A DNA stretch of 64,000 nucleotides from Acidimicrobiia bacterium (lineage in GTDB: Bacteria; Actinomycetota; Acidimicrobiia; Acidimicrobiales; Aldehydirespiratoraceae): positions 1 through 64,000 of the forward strand of contig JAJEHD010000005.1 of assembly GCA_022819505.1 (NCBI GenBank), given 5' to 3'. A program made the translations under genes and the position numbers. Each line of letters begins with the position of its first letter. Position 1 is the stretch's first letter. Below, one piece after another: positions 32,089-40,302 of this stretch. Under the pieces are notes generated by a model, which was not told the origin of the DNA, made no database searches, and saw only the letters and a program-made list of their open reading frames with translations.

Positions 32089-34890
32089 GTGACTGGGTAC
32101 AGGCCGAAGTTGATTGAGGTGGCGTTGCCGCTGGCGGCGATCAACGCTGAGGCGGCGCGGGAGAAGTCGATTCGGCATGGGCATCCATCGACGCTGCATC
32201 TGTGGTGGGCTCGGCGGCCGCTGGCGGCGGCTCGGGCGGTGATCTGGGCGTCGCTGGTGGACGATCCCTCCGGCTATGAGGAGTTCGCAGCTCCCGACAG
32301 CGAGACCGACGAGCAGAAGGCCGAGCGCATCAACAGGATCGACGCTGAGCGACAGCGCCTGTTCGGCATTCTGGAACGGCTCGTCAAGTGGGAGAACTCC
32401 AACAACCCAGACGTGCTGTCCGAGGCCCGAGCCGAGATCGACCGGTGTTTCCCCGGGGGGCCACCGCCGATCCTGGATCCCTTCGCTGGGGGAGGTGCCA
32501 TACCGCTTGAGGCTCAGCGGCTTGGGCTCACAGCGCTCGCCGGAGACCTGAACCCTGTGGCGGTGCTCATCAACAAGGCAATGATCGAGATCCCGCCCCG
32601 CTTCGCCGGGACGCCACCGGTGCATCCCAACATCGACAAGACTCTCACCACCTGGGAGCGGGCCCAGGGTCTGGCTGCTGACGTCGAGGCTTACGGACGC
32701 TGGATGCGCGACGAGGCCCAACGGCGCATCGGTCACCTTTATCCCGACGCCACCGGGCCCGATGGCGAGAAACTCACCCCTATCGCTTGGATCTGGGCCC
32801 GCACCGTGGAGTCTCCCGACCCGAGTTGGTCGGGACCAGTACCACTGGTTGCATCTTGGACACTCGCCAAAAGGCCGAGCAAGCCCAAGATCTGGATCGA
32901 GCCGATTATCGATCGCGAAGCGATGACGGTCAGCTACGCCGTCCGTGAGGGTGGCGAGCCCTCCCATGACCGGACCGTGGATCGGGGCAATGGGACCTGC
33001 ATCGCAACGGGCGCCGCCATCTCCGGGCACTACATCAAGTCTGAGAGTCGTGCCGGACGCATGGGCCACCAGTTGGTCGCCGTTGTAGCGGAGGGGGAGC
33101 GCCGTCGGGTCTACGTCGCAGCGACCTCGGATGACGCCAACACAGCCACAGTTGATCGGGGGGTCTCTTGGGCGCCTAGCCAACGCGTCCCCGAACCCAA
33201 CCATGAGGTTGACCGCCTGCCCATGTACGGCATGTTCACATGGGGCGATGCCTTTGCGCCAAGGCAGCTGACCGCGCTGACAACCTTCTCAGACCTACTC
33301 GGTGAGGTAGCAGAGCAGGCAAGATCGGATGCTTCGGGAGCGGGGCTGGCGGCTGACGGGGTCAGGCTGAACACAGGGGGCAGAGGTGCGGACGCGTACG
33401 CGGATGCCGTCGTAACCTATCTAGCCTTCGCCATTGACAAGTGTGCCGACTACTGGTCGACGATCTGCACATGGCACAACTCACGGGAGTTGATTCGCAA
33501 CACTTTCGGACGTCAAGCAATCCCGATGACCTGGGACTTCGCCGAGTGCAATCCGTTCTCTGGATCGACTGGTAACTGGATGGCGATGGTTGATTGGATT
33601 GTGAAGTCGGTCGAGCATGTGCCTGCCATGCCAGGCGGTGAGGCACTTCAGCGAGATGCGCGAGTGCGCGTCCAAGAGTCGGAAGGGGCGCTGCTTTCGA
33701 CTGATCCGCCCTACTACGACAACATTTCCTACGCCGACCTGTCGGACTTCTTCTATGTGTGGCTACGACGGAATCTGTCCGACGTGTGGCCTGACGAATG
33801 CTCGACTCTGTTGACGCCGAAGGCCGAGGAGTTGATCGCGAACCAATACCGGGCCGGCTCGAAGGCACAAGCCGAGGAGCATTTCGAGTCGGGTATGGCG
33901 GAGTTCATGGCACATGTTGCCCAGAACCAGCCAGCCGATGGGCCCGCCACCGTCTACTACGCGTACAAGGCGACTGAGACGAAGGACGGAGCGATCCGAA
34001 CAACCGGCTGGGACACCTTCTTGCAGGCCGTCCTTGACGCGGGTCTCCAGGTCAATGCGACGTGGCCGATGCGCACGGAGTTGGGCAATCGCCTCCTAGC
34101 TTCGAAGGCAAACGCCTTGGCGTCCTCGGTGGTACTCGCCTGCAGGCCGCGGCCCACTTCTGCCGTACTCGCGACTCGAGGCGAGTTCATCGCGGCGTTG
34201 CGGGAGGAGTTGCCTGAGGCGGTGCGAGTGCTGCAGTCGGGGAACATCGCTCCTGTTGACATGGCCCAATCCGCCATTGGGCCAGGCATCAAGGTGTTCT
34301 CGCGGTACGCCCGGGTTGTGGAGGCCGACGGGTCATCTATGCCGGTGTCAGCGGCGCTCTCCATCATCAACGACGTGTTGGGTGAGGTGCTTGACGGTGA
34401 GGAGGCCGAACTCGATGCCGACACTCGCTTTGCGCTCACCTGGTTCGCTGAGCATGGCTACAGCCCCGGTCCGTCAGGCGACGCCGACAGTGTGGCACGA
34501 GCCAAGAACACATCGCTGACCGGCATCGAGGAAGCTGGCATCGGCGAGGCCCGCGCCGGCAAGTTCCGCCTGTATGAGCGCAGCGAACTCCCACCGGACT
34601 ACTCCCCGGTGGACGACGAGCGGCGCACCGTTTGGGAGGCGACTCAGCACTTGGCCGCGGCGCTCGAACGCTCCGAGTCCGAGGCGGCTGAGTTCCTTCA
34701 CGTCCTAGGCGGTTATGGCGACCGGGCCCGCCAACTCGCCTACCTGCTCTACCAGAAGGCCAACGACCGAGGTTGGGCCGCCGAGGCCGGCGCCTACAAC
34801 GGTCTCATCACCGCTTGGCCCAACCTGCGCACCGGCGCCGCCACCGTCGCAGCCGCAGCCACCGCCCCCACCCAGCAAAACCTGCTGTGA
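32089..34890 (+). CDS. DUF1156 adenine-specific DNA methylase, 933 aa
   Basis: The N-terminus is the DUF1156 signature (KLIEVALPLAAINAEAAREK, then HPSTLHLWWARRPLAAARAV). The SAM-binding motif DPFAGGGAIPLEAQ is at about 129-142. The catalytic DPPY motif at 539-542 (STDPPYYDNISYADLSDFF) points to N6-adenine methylation. The rest contains a large target-recognition insertion (residues 200-450). This family (COG1743 as I recall) forms defence cassettes with DUF499 ATPases and large helicases, both present here. It would mark self DNA. Start GTG at 32089. It is flanked by the Abi gene upstream and the Doc toxin, convergent, downstream. Confidence 0.9.
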   Translation: MTGYRPKLIEVALPLAAINAEAAREKSIRHGHPSTLHLWWARRPLAAARAVIWASLVDDPSGYEEFAAPDSETDEQKAERINRIDAERQRLFGILERLVKWENSNNPDVLSEARAEIDRCFPGGPPPILDPFAGGGAIPLEAQRLGLTALAGDLNPVAVLINKAMIEIPPRFAGTPPVHPNIDKTLTTWERAQGLAADVEAYGRWMRDEAQRRIGHLYPDATGPDGEKLTPIAWIWARTVESPDPSWSGPVPLVASWTLAKRPSKPKIWIEPIIDREAMTVSYAVREGGEPSHDRTVDRGNGTCIATGAAISGHYIKSESRAGRMGHQLVAVVAEGERRRVYVAATSDDANTATVDRGVSWAPSQRVPEPNHEVDRLPMYGMFTWGDAFAPRQLTALTTFSDLLGEVAEQARSDASGAGLAADGVRLNTGGRGADAYADAVVTYLAFAIDKCADYWSTICTWHNSRELIRNTFGRQAIPMTWDFAECNPFSGSTGNWMAMVDWIVKSVEHVPAMPGGEALQRDARVRVQESEGALLSTDPPYYDNISYADLSDFFYVWLRRNLSDVWPDECSTLLTPKAEELIANQYRAGSKAQAEEHFESGMAEFMAHVAQNQPADGPATVYYAYKATETKDGAIRTTGWDTFLQAVLDAGLQVNATWPMRTELGNRLLASKANALASSVVLACRPRPTSAVLATRGEFIAALREELPEAVRVLQSGNIAPVDMAQSAIGPGIKVFSRYARVVEADGSSMPVSAALSIINDVLGEVLDGEEAELDADTRFALTWFAEHGYSPGPSGDADSVARAKNTSLTGIEEAGIGEARAGKFRLYERSELPPDYSPVDDERRTVWEATQHLAAALERSESEAAEFLHVLGGYGDRARQLAYLLYQKANDRGWAAEAGAYNGLITAWPNLRTGAATVAAAATAPTQQNLL

Positions 34891-34923
34891 CGACGCCTCA
34901 CCCCTCCATCGCGTGGCTCGACG

Positions 34924-35322
34924 TCATTCGAAGACGACTCGCTCCTGGAGCCATGCCGCGAGGGCTTGCTCGTCAATCTTGCCTGCGGCGACTGCGAGCA
35001 TCGTCCGCTCGGCATCGTCAACCTCGGGCGGATCGGGCTCCCACCGACCGCCGTTGAGGTCGATGAACACGACAAGAGAAGCCCAAGCGGCGCGCTTGTT
35101 GCCGTCGGGCAGCGGGTGATTGCGAGCTAGCCGCCAGCACAGAACGGCCGCCTTGTCGATGAGATCGGGATAGAAGTCCTCGTCGCCGAAGCCCGACTTT
35201 GGAGCATGGAGCGCAGAGTCCGCGAGTTCGATGCGGCTGGACTGGGAGAGCACCTCAGCAGAGATGCCTGTGACCTGTTCGGAGAGCCAGAGATACTCCG
35301 AGAGGCTCAGGTATCTCGTCAC
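34924..35322 (-). CDS. doc: Doc-type Fic toxin, 132 aa
   Basis: The Fic/Doc active-site motif HPLPDGNKR lies at residues 69-77. The flanking helices (DLIDKAAVLCWRLARN, AAWASLVVFIDLNG) are typical of Doc toxins, which phosphorylate elongation factor Tu and stop translation. The second position differs from AMPylating Fic proteins (HxFx), as in Doc. GTG at 35322 overlaps the antitoxin stop as GTGA. The pair lies between the methylase and DUF499 genes on the opposite strand and so interrupts what looks like one cassette. Confidence 0.9.
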   Translation of the reverse strand: MTRYLSLSEYLWLSEQVTGISAEVLSQSSRIELADSALHAPKSGFGDEDFYPDLIDKAAVLCWRLARNHPLPDGNKRAAWASLVVFIDLNGGRWEPDPPEVDDAERTMLAVAAGKIDEQALAAWLQERVVFE

Positions 35323-35528
35323 TGGGCCAGACGATTCAGCAACTCCTGGTCCCGTTCGATTAGTCGCCTTGCGCGAGCCGTGAAGTCCTCATCGGCTCTC
35401 ACGCGCCTTATCTCTGCGCGTAGTGAGTCGACGACGAGTTGGTTCACGCTCGAGCCCCGCACTCGGGCCACCGCCTCAGCCTCCTGCGCCAAGTCTTCCG
35501 GCAGTCGCACGGTCGTCTGTCTGGTCAT
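35319..35528 (-). CDS. Ribbon-helix-helix antitoxin of the Doc toxin, 69 aa
   Basis: MTRQTTVRLPEDLAQEAEAV is an RHH (CopG/MetJ-like) N-terminus: a beta strand TTVRLP for DNA contact followed by two helices (VNQLVVDSLRAEIRRV). The acidic/basic C-terminal tail (ERDQELLNRLAQ) would fold on the toxin. The ATG at 35528 is six bases after a -10 box TATTGT, suggesting a leaderless mRNA. The promoter contains an ATATC-GT-GATAT palindrome for autorepression. It is translated first and coupled to doc. Confidence 0.88.
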   Translation of the reverse strand: MTRQTTVRLPEDLAQEAEAVARVRGSSVNQLVVDSLRAEIRRVRADEDFTARARRLIERDQELLNRLAQ

Positions 35529-35532
35529 GGCG

Positions 35533-35555
35533 TCACAATATCGTGATATCACAAT
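35533..35555. promoter_or_regulatory. Operator and promoter of the RHH/Doc operon
   Basis: Contains ATATC-GT-GATAT (35538-35549) and two direct TCACAAT copies (35533-35539, 35549-35555). On the minus strand TATTGT (35540-35535) ends six bases before the ATG at 35528. The 9-mer ATTGTGATA here also occurs in the palindrome at 25671-25686. Confidence 0.65.
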
Positions 35556-35562
35556 CGCCGCT

Positions 35563-35662
35563 ACATCCAGGACCCTCGCAACCCGCACCCGAGTCGAGGA
35601 CGAGGACGCTCAACATCCAGGACCCTCGCAACCCGCACCCGAGTCGAGGACGAGGACGCTCA
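35563..35662. repeat. Perfect tandem duplication of a 50-bp unit
   Basis: Bases 35563-35612 are repeated exactly at 35613-35662 (unit begins ACATCCAGGACCCTCGCAAC). It is non-coding, between the antitoxin promoter and the DUF499 gene. Confidence 0.95.
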
Positions 35663-35817
35663 CCTGCGCGAACTCTTCTGCAGGTGCTCCCTGATCGGGC
35701 GCCACCAGCAGCTGCCGTATTGCCGCTTCTGAGCCGCGATGTCGCAAGTCCGTGGCATTGTTGGAGAATGTCTGAAGCTGTGCATGCCTACGCCATCGGT
35801 TACGGGAGTCGATTCTC

Positions 35818-38800
35818 ATGGTGATGGCCAACACTGAGCGGGTCGCCAAGGCGCTGGATCTGCTGCGAGATGGGCTTGGGCCGACGTGCGAGGCGACATG
35901 GCGAGGGTTCTATGGCGACGGGTGGCTGCACCAGGTCAACTCGAAGTTGCACAGCCCTGATCGAGAGCCCTCTGCTACAGACGCGGCATTCCTGTTCAAG
36001 GGGATCAAGGCCACGTGGAACGAGGTGTTCAGCCACGGGTTCGGACCGTCGGTGCGGTCGCTGGTGTTCGAGGTGTCCGATGTGCGCAACCGCTGGGCCC
36101 ACCAGCAGTCTTTGACGAGCGACGACACCGTCCGTGCGCTTGACTCGATGGAGCGGGTGCTGGAGGCCTTCGGCAACAGCGATCAGCGCGATCAGATCCG
36201 CGGCCTGCGCCGGGACCTGATGCGCCAGATGTTCGACGAGGAATCCCGCGCTGAGCGCCGCCGAACTGCCGCGAAGCCCACCGAGGGCACGCCCCACGCG
36301 GGTTTGACGCCGTGGAGGGAGATCATCACGCCGCATGCTGATGTGGCTGCGGGCCGCTTCGAGCAGGCCGAGTACGCAGCCGACTTGGAGCAGGTCGTCG
36401 ATGGTCGCGCCGAACCCGAGTACCGCGACCCTCAGTCGTTCTTTGCTCGCACCTACATCACTCAGGGTCTGCGCGATCTGCTAGCCGGGGCGGCTCGGCG
36501 TCTGTCGGGTGAGGGCGGCGATCCGGTGATCGAGCTGCAGACCAACTTCGGTGGGGGCAAGACCCACTCGCTGATCGCGTTGTATCACCTTGCCTCCGGC
36601 CCTGAGGCGGCTGAGTTACCGGGGCTGTCCGAGATCCTGGCCGAGGAGGGACTCGCCTTACCGTCCGAAGTGAATCGGGCTGTGCTGGTCGGCCAAGCGA
36701 TCTCCGCGGCGACGCCGTACTCGGTTGGTGACGACATCCTGCTGCACACGCTGTGGGGACGGCTGGCCTATCAGCTTGGCGGCAAGGACGGCTACGACAT
36801 CGTGCGGGCCGACGACCTGGCCGGCACCAGCCCCGGTGCCGCGCTCACGACGCTGTTCGAGCGGTTCGGTCCGGCGGTGGTGCTCATCGACGAATGGGTG
36901 GCCTACGCCCGCCAGCTGCGCGACGGCAGCGACGACGATGGCCCGGGAAGCGAGCGTCTCGCCGGGGGAGACTTCGACACCCAGTTCACCTTCGCTCAGG
37001 CCCTCACAGAAGCGGCCGCTGCGGTGCAGGATGTGGTGGTGTTGATCTCGATCCCAGCTTCGGATGTGGAGGTGGGCGGACCCAAGGGCCGCACCGCGTT
37101 GGAGAAGCTCAAGAACGTGGTGGCCCGTAAGGCTGCCCAATGGCAGCCGGCGTCGCCCGATGAGTCCTTCGAGATCGTGCGTCGCCGCCTGTTCGACCCG
37201 ATCCCCGCAGACAAGGCCAGGGTGCGCGACGGGGTGATCCGGGCGTTCTGTGACATGTACCGCGACCAGGGCGACAGGTTCCCGGCCGGGGTCAGCGAGG
37301 GCGAGTACCGGCGCCGCATGGAGCTGTGCTATCCGATTCATCCCGAGCTGTTCGACCGGCTCTTCGACGACTGGTCCGCGCTCGACAAGTTCCAGCGCAC
37401 CCGGGGAGTGCTGCGGCTCATGGCGCTGGCCATCTCCCAGCTCTGGCAGCGCGACGACCGGTCGCTGCTGATCATGCCCGGCAACCTGCCCATGGACTAC
37501 GGGCTGCTGGTCAGCGAGATGAAGAAGTACCTCGAGGACGGCTGGGACCCCGTCATCAAAGCCGACGTGGACGGCGCCAACTCGCTGCCGTTGCGCATCG
37601 ACCAGAACAACAGCCACTTCGGCCGGCTGTCGGCCACCCGCAGAGCCGCCCGGGCGGTGTATATGGGCTCGGCGCCTCGCCCTGACGGCCGAAGGGGAGT
37701 GGACCTCAAGTCGGTGGTGCTGGGCTGCGCCCAGCCGGGGGAGTCACCCGGCCAGTTCGCCGACGCGCTCAGACGTCTGTCGGGCGAGGCCACCCACCTC
37801 TACGTCGACGGCGCCCAGTACTGGTACTCGCTGATCCCCAACGTCACCCGCATCGCTGCAGACCGGGCCAGCTCCAACTACGACGACCGCGACGCCGACG
37901 ACGAGGTGCGGCGCCGAATTGGCAATCAGCGCGACCGGGGCGCGTTCGCGGCTGTGCAAGTGTTCGCAGAGGGCCCCGGCGACGTCCCCGACAACGACGA
38001 CGGCGTGCGCCTGGTGATTCTCGAACCCGACGCGACCCACTCGCCCAACGACGACAACTCCCCGGCGGTGGAGCTCGCGGCGCGGATCCTGGCCCAGCGC
38101 GACGCCGGCCCGCGAGTCAACCCGAACCTGGTGGTGTTTCTGGCCGCGGCCGCCAACCGCCTCACCGAGCTGCGAGCCGCGACCCGCATGTACCTGGCCT
38201 GGAAGTCGATCGTGAGCGACCAGTCCATGAACCTCACCGCCCACCAGCAGCGCCAAGCCGACAGCAAGCTGGCCGAGACCTCCAAACAGGTCGACAGCCT
38301 GATAGGGGAGACCTTCACTCTGGCGATCACCCCCTCGAAGCAGCCTGGCCAACGCGACATCGAATGGCAGACCACCAGAGCCACCACGGTCGGGGATCTG
38401 GCGGCAAGGACCAGCGCCAAGCTGACCAGCGAGGAGAAGCTCATCGGCACCTACAGCGGAGTACGCATCCGCATGGACCTCGACCGCCGGGAACTCTGGT
38501 CCGAGCGTGGCGACATCGTTGTCCACAAGCTGTGGGAAACCTACGCCCGGTTCCCCTACATGCCCCGCCTCGCCAGCCGCGACGTCCTATACAGCGCCAT
38601 CGCGAACCGGGACTCGACCATCACCTGGCGTGAGGAGACATTCGCCTACGCCGAAGCCCACGACGGCGAGCACTGGGTCGGACTGCACACCGACGGTGCC
38701 ATCCTGCCCGCCCCCAGCGGCTTCCTGATCCACCCCGGTCATGTTCCGGAGCCCGAAGCTCCCACGAGTCCGCCCGGCGAACCAGAGCACGGCCCCGACG

Positions 38801-39072
38801 GCCCTGACGGTCCTATCGATCCGCCTATTGGCCCACCCGAGTCCGAGTCGAGCCTGCCCACCCAGTTCTACGCGCAGTTCCATCTCGATCGGGTTCGGTG
38901 CATCCAGCAACTCGGCGAGATCGCCGACCACGTCAGCAGCAAGCTCGGCTCCGATGTCGAGTTGGTGCTGGAGGTCCGAGCCAAGAGCGACGAAGGCTTT
39001 GACGAATCCACCCGCCGCACCGTCTCAGAGAACGCCCGCAGCCTCGGAGCCAAGTCCTCCGAGTTCGAGTAG
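35818..39072 (+). CDS. DUF499 AAA+ ATPase with N-terminal Swt1-type HEPN domain, 1,084 aa
   Basis: Residues about 5-130 form a helical domain with the HEPN motif RNRWAH (90-95, R-x4-H), followed by a charged linker. The ATPase part starts near residue 160 and has Walker A NFGGGKTHSL (243-252) and acidic Walker B-like VVLIDEWVAYAR near residue 352. These features are diagnostic of DUF499 (COG1483 as I recall). The C-terminus has a Pro/Gly/Glu-rich linker and a final alpha/beta domain. With the DUF1156 methylase and the DUF3883 helicase it makes up a predicted restriction-like system. The HEPN domain could add RNase toxicity. The start is ATG 35818, with ATG 35824 as an alternative. Confidence 0.9.
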   Translation: MVMANTERVAKALDLLRDGLGPTCEATWRGFYGDGWLHQVNSKLHSPDREPSATDAAFLFKGIKATWNEVFSHGFGPSVRSLVFEVSDVRNRWAHQQSLTSDDTVRALDSMERVLEAFGNSDQRDQIRGLRRDLMRQMFDEESRAERRRTAAKPTEGTPHAGLTPWREIITPHADVAAGRFEQAEYAADLEQVVDGRAEPEYRDPQSFFARTYITQGLRDLLAGAARRLSGEGGDPVIELQTNFGGGKTHSLIALYHLASGPEAAELPGLSEILAEEGLALPSEVNRAVLVGQAISAATPYSVGDDILLHTLWGRLAYQLGGKDGYDIVRADDLAGTSPGAALTTLFERFGPAVVLIDEWVAYARQLRDGSDDDGPGSERLAGGDFDTQFTFAQALTEAAAAVQDVVVLISIPASDVEVGGPKGRTALEKLKNVVARKAAQWQPASPDESFEIVRRRLFDPIPADKARVRDGVIRAFCDMYRDQGDRFPAGVSEGEYRRRMELCYPIHPELFDRLFDDWSALDKFQRTRGVLRLMALAISQLWQRDDRSLLIMPGNLPMDYGLLVSEMKKYLEDGWDPVIKADVDGANSLPLRIDQNNSHFGRLSATRRAARAVYMGSAPRPDGRRGVDLKSVVLGCAQPGESPGQFADALRRLSGEATHLYVDGAQYWYSLIPNVTRIAADRASSNYDDRDADDEVRRRIGNQRDRGAFAAVQVFAEGPGDVPDNDDGVRLVILEPDATHSPNDDNSPAVELAARILAQRDAGPRVNPNLVVFLAAAANRLTELRAATRMYLAWKSIVSDQSMNLTAHQQRQADSKLAETSKQVDSLIGETFTLAITPSKQPGQRDIEWQTTRATTVGDLAARTSAKLTSEEKLIGTYSGVRIRMDLDRRELWSERGDIVVHKLWETYARFPYMPRLASRDVLYSAIANRDSTITWREETFAYAEAHDGEHWVGLHTDGAILPAPSGFLIHPGHVPEPEAPTSPPGEPEHGPDGPDGPIDPPIGPPESESSLPTQFYAQFHLDRVRCIQQLGEIADHVSSKLGSDVELVLEVRAKSDEGFDESTRRTVSENARSLGAKSSEFE

Positions 39073-39102
39073 ACGGGTTCCACGAGAAGGGGATGCGAAG
39101 CG

Positions 39103-39555
39103 ATGACGGTTGAAATGCCGGGCCTCGACCCGGACCGGATGGTCGTCTTGTCGCTCAAGCCGAGATTCGCCGAGGCCATCCTCGCGGGTGTCAAGACCGT
39201 TGAGCTGCGACGCACGGAGCCCAAGATCGTGGTTCCGACACGGGCGCTGCTGTACGCGGCCTCCCCGGTGCGAGCGCTCCTCGGCACATGCATCATCACC
39301 AGCGTTCAACCCTTGGACCTCCCGACTCTATGGCGAGAGCACGGCCCTGGTGCCGGGTTGCTCTACAACGAGTTCCAGGAGTACTTCGAGGGCGTCGAAG
39401 TGGGCACTGCCCTGACGCTGACTCAACCGCGAGCGTTCAAGCGGCAGATTCCCCTCCAAGACCTGCGAGCGAGGCCCAGGGGCTTCCGCCCGCCCCAGAG
39501 CTTCGCCTACGTCGACACCAAGACCGGCAACCGGCTCATCCAGATGGCCGCCTAG
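39103..39555 (+). CDS. ASCH domain protein, 150 aa
   Basis: The opening VVLSLKPRFAEAILAGVKTVELRR is the ASCH (PUA-like) signature strand-helix-strand. RALLYAASPVRALLGTCIIT and the later FEGVEVGTALTL strands complete the small barrel. ASCH/EVE domains bind RNA or modified nucleotides and some are ribonucleases. The gene follows the DUF499 ATPase by 30 bases on the same strand and is probably in the same transcript. It may sense modified nucleotides for the cassette, by inference. Confidence 0.82.
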   Translation: MTVEMPGLDPDRMVVLSLKPRFAEAILAGVKTVELRRTEPKIVVPTRALLYAASPVRALLGTCIITSVQPLDLPTLWREHGPGAGLLYNEFQEYFEGVEVGTALTLTQPRAFKRQIPLQDLRARPRGFRPPQSFAYVDTKTGNRLIQMAA

Positions 39556-39557
39556 CC

Positions 39558-40106
39558 CACCAGTTCGTGGTCGCCCCCGGCGGCTCGGACCGCGTCGGCA
39601 GCCTGGTGCTGGTGTCCTGCGAGGCCTTCGACAACTACCCGCCCGGCATCCCCGGCTGGCTGCTGTGCCTCAACGCGTCGCTGCCCGGCGGCACCTTCCT
39701 CACCGCGCAGCTCCTGCGCCCCCGCCTGATCAGGCACCTGCCGTTCACCTGCGGGGCGCTCACCAAGAAGCGCCTCCCCAACGACCAGTTCATGAGCCTG
39801 ATCGAGCCGCTGCGCCACAACCCCAAGGTGCGGCGCGACCTCGACAAGTACCTCCGCAGCGTCCCCGGCAGGGCGCAACTGCTCGAATGGGCCGAACAGC
39901 AGCGCGCCTTCGACGGCCCCGTGCTCATCGTGTGGGCCCGCGACGAGAAGCTGATGCCGCCCGAGCACGCCGTGCGCCTCGCCGAGCACTTCGACAACGC
40001 CGAGCTGGTGTGGGTCGACGACAGCCGCACCCTCATCCCCATAGACCAGCCCGAGGCCCTAACCGCCCACCTCGAAGAGTTCCTAGCCCGAACCACCACC
40101 CCATGA
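39558..40106 (+). pseudogene. C-terminal fragment of an alpha/beta-fold hydrolase
   Basis: From codon CAC at 39558 the frame reads SLVLVSCEAFDNYPPG, a cap-like region, then GPVLIVWARDEKLMPPEHAVRLAEHF, with the acid Asp of the catalytic triad. It ends in DQPEALTAHLEEFLAR, the usual C-terminal helix. The expected final His region reads DDSRTLIPIDQPE, so the catalytic His is missing. The N-terminal half with the nucleophile elbow is absent, and the sequence begins directly after the ASCH stop. It is a remnant of a gene cut by island insertion or deletion. Confidence 0.75.
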
Positions 40107-40156
40107 CGGCGCTACCATGGCGAGGGCCTCCCAGTACTGTTCTGCGAGGAAGCCGC

Positions 40157-40230
40157 AAGCCCCGGAGGGCCAGTCCGAGGATCCTGTTGGGTCGTCTAGG
40201 ACGGGAGCCGGGGCTTACGCATGCGTAAGC
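40157..40230. repeat. Structured intergenic element: long-range stem plus 18-bp palindrome
   Basis: AAGCCCCGG (40157-40165) pairs with CCGGGGCTT (40208-40216). The perfect palindrome GCTTACGCATGCGTAAGC (40213-40230) overlaps its end, so the two structures are mutually exclusive. It lies between the hydrolase fragment and the gene at 40303. It has no similarity I recognise to tRNA or riboswitches. Confidence 0.6.
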
Positions 40231-40302
40231 TCGAACGCGCTGCGTTGGATCGTCTTCATCATCTGGTATGGTATGAAGATGAATGTAATTTCGGGGTGAC
40301 TA

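Noticed and set aside
22024..39072. Calling the helicase/methylase/DUF499 set a DISARM system
   Set aside because: A methylase plus SNF2-type helicase recalls class 1 DISARM, but no DUF1998 protein (DrmB) and no phospholipase-D protein (DrmC) is present, and DUF499 is not a DISARM core gene.
40130..40235. Possible tRNA (including tRNA-Sec) in the structured intergenic region
   Set aside because: No acceptor/T-arm consensus (GGTTCRA) or plausible anticodon arm can be drawn. No tRNA was found anywhere in the window by eye.
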